Below the pieces are notes generated by a model, which saw only the letters and a list, made by a program, of their open reading frames with translations, was not told where the DNA came from and did no database searches. The position numbers and the translations under genes were made by a program. Positions 61,596 through 64,000 of a stretch of 64,000 nucleotides of DNA are shown piece by piece (the first letter of the stretch is position 1; every line of letters begins with the position of its first letter). This stretch comes from SpSt-333 sp964371615. Lineage in GTDB: Bacteria; Bacteroidota; Ignavibacteria; UBA10030; UBA8401. The stretch covers positions 62,001-126,000 of the forward strand of contig CAYJMS010000001.1 of NCBI GenBank assembly GCA_964371615.1, in the 5' to 3' direction.

Positions 61596-62591
61596 ATGTC
61601 GCAAACAATACGAGCAGCAATCACCTCCGTCGGTCACTATGTTCCCGTTAAGGTGATGACCAATCACGATCTGGAAAAAATGGTCGATACAAACGATGAA
61701 TGGATCCGCACGCGGACCGGGATTACCGAGCGGCGCATTCTTGAAAACGGTGCGACGTCCGATCTTGCGGTTCCCGCCGTGCAGATGCTGATGAAAAATC
61801 GCGGTATGACCGCCGAAGAGATCGATGTCATCATCTTTGCCACCGTTACGCCGGATATGTTTTTCCCCGCCACCGCCTGCGTGCTGCAGGAAAAGATCGG
61901 CGCCAAGAATGCGTGGGGATTCGACGTTTCGGCGGCATGTTCCGGATTCGTCTACGCAATCTCCCTCGGTTCGCAACTGATCGAAACCGGCCGGTATAAA
62001 AAAGTGGTTGTGGTCGGAGCGGATAAGATGAGTTCCATTCTCGATTACTCCGACCGGAACACCTGTATTCTGTTCGGCGATGCGGGAGCGGCGGTGCTGC
62101 TGGAACCTTCCGATGATCCTTCGCTCGGTGTGATCGATCATAAATTATATTCCGACGGCAGCGGCGGAGAGTATCTGTATATGAAAGGGGGAGGCAGTTT
62201 GAATCCCCCCTCGCAGGAAACGCTTGCCAACAAGATGCATTATATTTATCAGGACGGGAAAGCGGTCTTCAAAGTCGCCGTGGTGGGCATGGCGGATGTC
62301 TCCGAAGAGATCATGCGCCGCAACAATCTTACCGGCGCAGATGTCGATTGGCTCGTGCCGCATCAGGCAAACCTGCGCATCATCGATGCAACCGCCAACA
62401 GGATGGGATTGGATAAATCGAAAGTAATGATCAACATCGACAAGTACGGCAACACCACCGCCGCAACAATTCCGCTCTGCCTCTCCGAATGGTGGCACGC
62501 GGGCAAAGTGAAGAAGGGCCAGAACCTTGTCTTCGCAAGTTTCGGCGCGGGATATACCTGGGGCGCAGTGCTCGTGAAATGGGCTTATTGA
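61596..62591 (+). CDS. fabH: Beta-ketoacyl-ACP synthase III
   Basis: The 331-residue condensing enzyme starts fatty acid elongation from acetyl- or branched acyl-CoA. The Cys-His-Asn triad is visible as Cys115 (SAACSGFVYAI), the His in VPHQANLRI and the Asn in YGNTTAATIP. NTDEWIRTRTGI-like DTNDEWIRTRTGITERRI is typical. The ATG at 61596 fits the family; the frame is open to 61554. Confidence 0.97.
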   Translation: MSQTIRAAITSVGHYVPVKVMTNHDLEKMVDTNDEWIRTRTGITERRILENGATSDLAVPAVQMLMKNRGMTAEEIDVIIFATVTPDMFFPATACVLQEKIGAKNAWGFDVSAACSGFVYAISLGSQLIETGRYKKVVVVGADKMSSILDYSDRNTCILFGDAGAAVLLEPSDDPSLGVIDHKLYSDGSGGEYLYMKGGGSLNPPSQETLANKMHYIYQDGKAVFKVAVVGMADVSEEIMRRNNLTGADVDWLVPHQANLRIIDATANRMGLDKSKVMINIDKYGNTTAATIPLCLSEWWHAGKVKKGQNLVFASFGAGYTWGAVLVKWAY

Positions 62592-62594
62592 TCC

Positions 62595-62611
62595 ACCGCA
62601 GAGTCGCGAAG
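62595..62611 (+). repeat. Left arm of imperfect inverted repeat upstream of fabD
   Basis: ACCGCAGAGTCGCGAAG matches the reverse complement of 62668-62684 at 14 of 17 positions. It begins 4 bases after the fabH stop. The 56 bases between the arms hold no gene. The sequence belongs to the same cgcaaag/ctttgcg family as the arms at 22121 and 22546. Confidence 0.75.
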
Positions 62612-62659
62612 TGGAATCGATGAATCGTTCTGATGTTACATTGTGCATCTATAAATTAT

Positions 62660-62684
62660 CTTTGCGCCTTAGCGCCTTTGCGGT
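62660..62684 (+). repeat. Right arm of inverted repeat at the fabD ribosome-binding region
   Basis: The 25-base arm CTTTGCGCCTTAGCGCC... followed by TTTGCGGT contains two related ctttgcg units and ends 9 bases before the fabD ATG. It has no Shine-Dalgarno sequence of its own. Confidence 0.75.
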
Positions 62685-62693
62685 AAAAACAAC

Positions 62694-63599
62694 ATGAAAA
62701 CAGCATACATCTTTCCGGGCCAGGGTTCACAATATGTCGGTATGGGAAAAGATCTCTACGATCAATTTCCCGCGGCAAAGGCATTGTTCGACGAAGCGGA
62801 TACCGCTCTCGGTTTTCCGCTGTCACGCATTCTCTTTAACGGTCCCGAAGAAGAATTAAAACAAACAATGAATACCCAGCCGGCAATTTTTGTGCACAGT
62901 GTCGTAGTGTGGAATCTGTTGAAGCCGGCTGACGCTGCGATGACGGCTGGTCATTCGCTGGGAGAATACTCTGCATTGGTTGCCGCCGGCGCAATTTCCT
63001 TTTCGGAAGCGGTCAAACTCGTCCGCCTGCGCGGTGAAGCAATGCAGAAAGCGGGCGAAGAAAATCCCGGAACAATGGCGGCGGTCGTCGGACTTGATCC
63101 GTCGGCTGTAAGCAAGATTTGTTCGGATGCGGCAGAGGCGGGAATTGTGCAGCCGGCAAATTTCAATTCTCCCGGCCAAATTGTAATTTCAGGCAGTATT
63201 TCCGGCGTACGAAAAGCGATGGAACTGGCTAAGGAACGCGGAGCAAAATTGGTGAAAGAGCTTGTTGTCAGCGGTGCGTTTCACTCTCCGTTGATGCAGT
63301 CGGCAAAAGAGACGCTGAAGACGGCATTGGAGAGCACGACAATCAACGATGCGGCGATTCCAGTCTATGCCAATGTCACCGCCCGCCCGGTTCTGACGGC
63401 GGAAGAGATCAGAAAATATTTATTTGAACAAGTGACCAGCCCCGTGCGGTGGGAAGAATCTGTCGTCAATATGGCGGCCGACGGCGCAACGCGATTCGTT
63501 GAGATGGGACCGGGCAAGGTGCTGCAGGGATTAGTGAAGAGGACCGCATCATCTGTCGAGATTGCCGGCTACGACAAAGCGGCGGAGATTAAAATTTAA
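62694..63599 (+). CDS. fabD: Malonyl-CoA:ACP transacylase
   Basis: The 301-residue enzyme loads malonate onto ACP. It has the GQGSQYVGMGKDLYDQFPAA N-terminus, the catalytic serine motif GHSLGEYSALVAAG and the active-site His in SGAFHSPLM. Length is standard. It is separated from fabH by the repeat structure 62595-62684 and followed by the DUF3109 gene rather than by fabG. Confidence 0.97.
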   Translation: MKTAYIFPGQGSQYVGMGKDLYDQFPAAKALFDEADTALGFPLSRILFNGPEEELKQTMNTQPAIFVHSVVVWNLLKPADAAMTAGHSLGEYSALVAAGAISFSEAVKLVRLRGEAMQKAGEENPGTMAAVVGLDPSAVSKICSDAAEAGIVQPANFNSPGQIVISGSISGVRKAMELAKERGAKLVKELVVSGAFHSPLMQSAKETLKTALESTTINDAAIPVYANVTARPVLTAEEIRKYLFEQVTSPVRWEESVVNMAADGATRFVEMGPGKVLQGLVKRTASSVEIAGYDKAAEIKI

Positions 63600-63626
63600 G
63601 ATCATTTTTTTACTGCTGCGGATACT

Positions 63627-64000
63627 ATGTCGGAAATAAAAATCGGAAAATATACGATCGATCCGATCCTTTTTGAAAAAGGATTTGCCCGCGGCTGCGG
63701 TCCGTACAAATGTGAGACCACCTGCTGTTCCTCCGGCGTCTTCGTCGATCCGGTGGAGAGGGACGTGATACTGCAGCATAAGGAAGAAGTCAAGCGGCAA
63801 ATGGATGAAACGCAGGTGAAGAACGAATCGGTTTGGTTCGAAGACCGCTATGAAGAGGATCTCGATTTTCCCTCCGGATATTCGGTCGGAACGGAAGTGC
63901 ACAACGACAAATGCACGTTTCTCCGCAAAGACGGACGCTGCAGCGTGCAATTGGTCAGCGCGGAGAAATATAACGATCCCTGGAAGATCAAACCGTTTTT
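63627..64000 (+). CDS. DUF3109 family protein (3' end outside window)
   Basis: The visible 124 residues begin MSEIKIGKYTIDPILFEKGF and carry an early cysteine set (CGPYKCETTCCSSGVFVD) followed by CTFLRKDGRCSV, the metal-binding pattern of DUF3109, a Zn/Fe-chelating-type family. It begins 28 bases after fabD. Its function is unknown. The reading frame runs off the window. Confidence 0.85.
   Translation, partial: MSEIKIGKYTIDPILFEKGFARGCGPYKCETTCCSSGVFVDPVERDVILQHKEEVKRQMDETQVKNESVWFEDRYEEDLDFPSGYSVGTEVHNDKCTFLRKDGRCSVQLVSAEKYNDPWKIKPF

Noticed and set aside
1..64000. tRNA, rRNA and CRISPR genes
   Set aside because: No T-loop/acceptor pattern, rRNA block or repeat-spacer array was seen on reading; a covariance search was not possible.

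Overview
The window reads as a chromosomal segment of a free-living Bacteroidota bacterium of the Ignavibacteria/Kapabacteria side of the phylum. The evidence is the repeated type IX secretion (T9SS) sorting domain with the QNYPNPFNPTT signature, a ribosomal protein L32 of the cysteine-free Bacteroidota type, a DUF3276/PUR-alpha-like protein, many two-component-regulator-propeller proteins and a PorZ-like protein. No rRNA, tRNA, CRISPR array or phage block was seen. This placement is inference, because no marker phylogeny could be run.

Layout. 1-4.2 kb: 3' part of a B12-binding radical SAM gene, then an mlaE-mlaF-mlaD (MCE) lipid transport operon and a 41-codon basic protein. 4.26-4.43 kb: a ladder of three imperfect hairpins built on GTCWGAC. 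4.4-11 kb: an alpha/beta hydrolase, a POTRA/barrel outer membrane protein and a large T9SS-exported hydrolase-like protein. 11-19.5 kb: a minus-strand five-gene ABC-2 exporter operon (PDZ protein, NEW3-type protein, ATPase, two paralogous permeases) divergent from an OmpR-type two-component system, with a tandem 10-bp repeat between them. 19.6-27.7 kb: a lipoprotein, a sigma-54 activator, a Ser/Thr kinase with PEGA domains and a DUF5683-like protein, followed by a convincing sigma-54 promoter and a large T9SS protein. A GxxExxY nuclease-like gene framed by perfect 18-bp inverted repeats sits between the activator and the kinase. 27.8-34.1 kb: a CarH-like B12/MerR regulator, a decayed T9SS gene, a propeller histidine kinase, a broken four-helix (S23-type) gene framed by inverted repeats, its LuxR-type response regulator, and a lone receiver protein.

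34.1-42.7 kb: a cluster of T9SS-exported proteins (delta-60/LamG, GH18, a small protein, a propeller) and a collagen-like protein with 60 perfect Gly-X-Y triplets. 42.7-45.8 kb: a sugar ABC importer without its ATPase. 45.8-55.5 kb: glnS, a gluzincin-PD40-barrel protein, a PQQ-type propeller lipoprotein, a hypothetical secreted protein, a Crp/Fnr regulator, a PHP phosphoesterase and ribH. 55.5-59.6 kb: PorZ-like protein, DUF3276 protein, membrane glycosyltransferase-like protein. 59.7-64 kb: the yceD-rpmF-plsX-fabH-fabD fatty acid operon and the start of a DUF3109 gene.

The most unusual signal is a recurring architecture: a single small gene, or no gene, bounded by long inverted repeats and dropped between co-oriented genes at 22121-22563, 32374-32878 and 62595-62684. 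In two of the three cases the right arm lies where the ribosome-binding site of the next gene should be.
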